Below are positions 63,463 to 64,000 of a DNA stretch of 64,000 nucleotides, piece after piece. Origin of the DNA: Rhodanobacter ginsengisoli (lineage in GTDB: Bacteria; Pseudomonadota; Gammaproteobacteria; Xanthomonadales; Rhodanobacteraceae); the NCBI RefSeq assembly GCF_042657065.1, contig NZ_JBHSNF010000001.1, positions 1,550,001 through 1,614,000 on the forward strand. Direction: 5' to 3'. Position 1 is the stretch's first letter. The number at the start of each line of letters is the position of its first letter. The position numbers and the translations under genes were made by a program. The notes under the pieces were generated by a model. That model searched no databases and was not told the origin of the DNA. It saw only the letters and a list, made by a program, of their open reading frames with translations.

Positions 63463-63520
63463 GCAGCCCGCAACGCACTCGGGCCGGCCTGGCAGCCGGC
63501 CCGAGTGCGTTGCGGGCTGC
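63463..63520. repeat. 26-bp perfect inverted repeat between fimV and truA
   Basis: Arms 63463-63488 and 63495-63520 are exact complements around the hexaloop CTGGCA, 13 bases after the fimV stop and 40 bases before the truA start. The stem is GC-rich and followed by TAATC rather than a T-run. It may terminate or attenuate fimV transcription, or be an intergenic repeat element. Confidence 0.85.
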
Positions 63521-63560
63521 TAATCTTCAGCGTCTTTCATCGAACTCTTGCAGCACAGTC

Positions 63561-64000
63561 ATGCGCATTGCCCTGGGCGTCGAATACGACGGCACTGATT
63601 ATTTCGGTTGGCAGCGGCTGACCGAAGGCCCCAGTGTGCAGGCGCAACTGGAACAGGCGTTGTCGCGGGTTGCCGCGCATCCGGTCCAGGTCAGCTGTGC
63701 CGGGCGTACCGATGCCGGCGTGCACGGTCGCTGCCAGGTCGTGCATTTCGATACCACGGCCCGGCGCGAGATGCGCGGCTGGATGCTCGGTGCCTGTTCC
63801 AACCTGCCGGGAAGCGTGGCGGTGCTGTGGGCGCAGCCGGTGCTGGACAGCTTCCATGCGCGCTTTGCGGCGCGCAGTCGGCGTTATCGCTACCACATCC
63901 TCAACCGGCCGGTGCGGGCGGCGCTGGATGCGCGTTACGTCACCTGGGAGCGGCATCCGCTGGATGCCCAACGCATGCATGCGGCGGCACAGGCGCTGCT
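63561..64000 (+). CDS. truA: tRNA pseudouridine(38-40) synthase TruA (3' end outside the window)
   Basis: The visible 146 residues form the N-terminal half of TruA, which makes pseudouridine at positions 38-40 of tRNA anticodon arms. VEYDGTDYFGWQR begins the fold and the catalytic Asp51 is in CAGRTDAGVHG. The reading frame is open to the window edge. Start ATG at 63561 has no strong ribosome-binding site. In many gammaproteobacteria truA follows fimV, as here. Confidence 0.95.
   Translation, partial: MRIALGVEYDGTDYFGWQRLTEGPSVQAQLEQALSRVAAHPVQVSCAGRTDAGVHGRCQVVHFDTTARREMRGWMLGACSNLPGSVAVLWAQPVLDSFHARFAARSRRYRYHILNRPVRAALDARYVTWERHPLDAQRMHAAAQAL

Overview
This window is about 64 kb of high-GC, densely packed bacterial chromosome. 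Both gene content and protein sequences suggest a gammaproteobacterium of the Xanthomonadales/Lysobacterales, most likely Rhodanobacteraceae (Rhodanobacter/Dyella-like). That placement is inferred from a sucA-sucB-lpd cluster, the L16 arginine hydroxylase RoxA, a metG-DUF2007-rnfB-nth operon, orphan pilH, FimV and xanthomonad-like hypothetical proteins; no 16S gene is present. No tRNA, rRNA, IS element, prophage or CRISPR array was seen. The gene at each edge is cut: gyrA on the left, truA on the right.

Layout. 1-4.9 kb: 3' part of gyrA, a Prx5-type peroxiredoxin, an hsp20-cbpA chaperone pair with a heat-shock-like promoter, and pilH. 5-12.5 kb: an acrylyl-CoA reductase-like enzyme, a LOG-family protein and the 2-oxoglutarate dehydrogenase operon sucA-sucB-lpdA on the minus strand. 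12.7-20.1 kb: GNAT and RoxA, then a sulfur block in which a TauE/SafE exporter is divergent from cysJ-cysI-cysH. 20.2-24.8 kb: a signalling island with a PP2C phosphatase, a LysM/TPR lipoprotein, a membrane Ser/Thr kinase with a C-terminal HAMP domain, and a membrane-anchored FHA protein. 24.9-31.5 kb: a PmtA-like methyltransferase, periplasmic cyclophilin, a metallothionein-like peptide beside an AraC regulator, a PadR/sensor pair with strong dyads upstream, and small hypotheticals.

31.7-36.1 kb: metG-DUF2007-rnfB-nth and a DUF2147 protein. 36.3-39.1 kb: mrp, a flavin reductase, dcd and a small lipoprotein. 39.2-45.2 kb: a minus-strand run of eight genes dedicated mostly to pyroglutamate (5-oxoproline): pcp, two transporter subunits (DUF979, DUF969), pxpA, pxpC, pxpB, then HIT and dienelactone-hydrolase genes. 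45.3-50.8 kb: rimO, DUF3025, an aldo/keto reductase, a sulfotransferase, greB and a secreted hypothetical. 50.9-58.3 kb: a membrane protein, a YjgR-type ATPase, a LysM lytic transglycosylase, a hypothetical, psd, prmB and GNAT. 58.4-64 kb: aroC, asd, a secreted coiled-coil protein, fimV and the start of truA.

Most of this is housekeeping. The least ordinary parts are the kinase/phosphatase/FHA/LysM island, the small Cys-rich peptide next to the AraC gene, several long perfect or near-perfect dyads in intergenic DNA, and a decayed coding remnant at about 29.85-30.0 kb. I found no clear candidate for an entirely new defence or mobile system.
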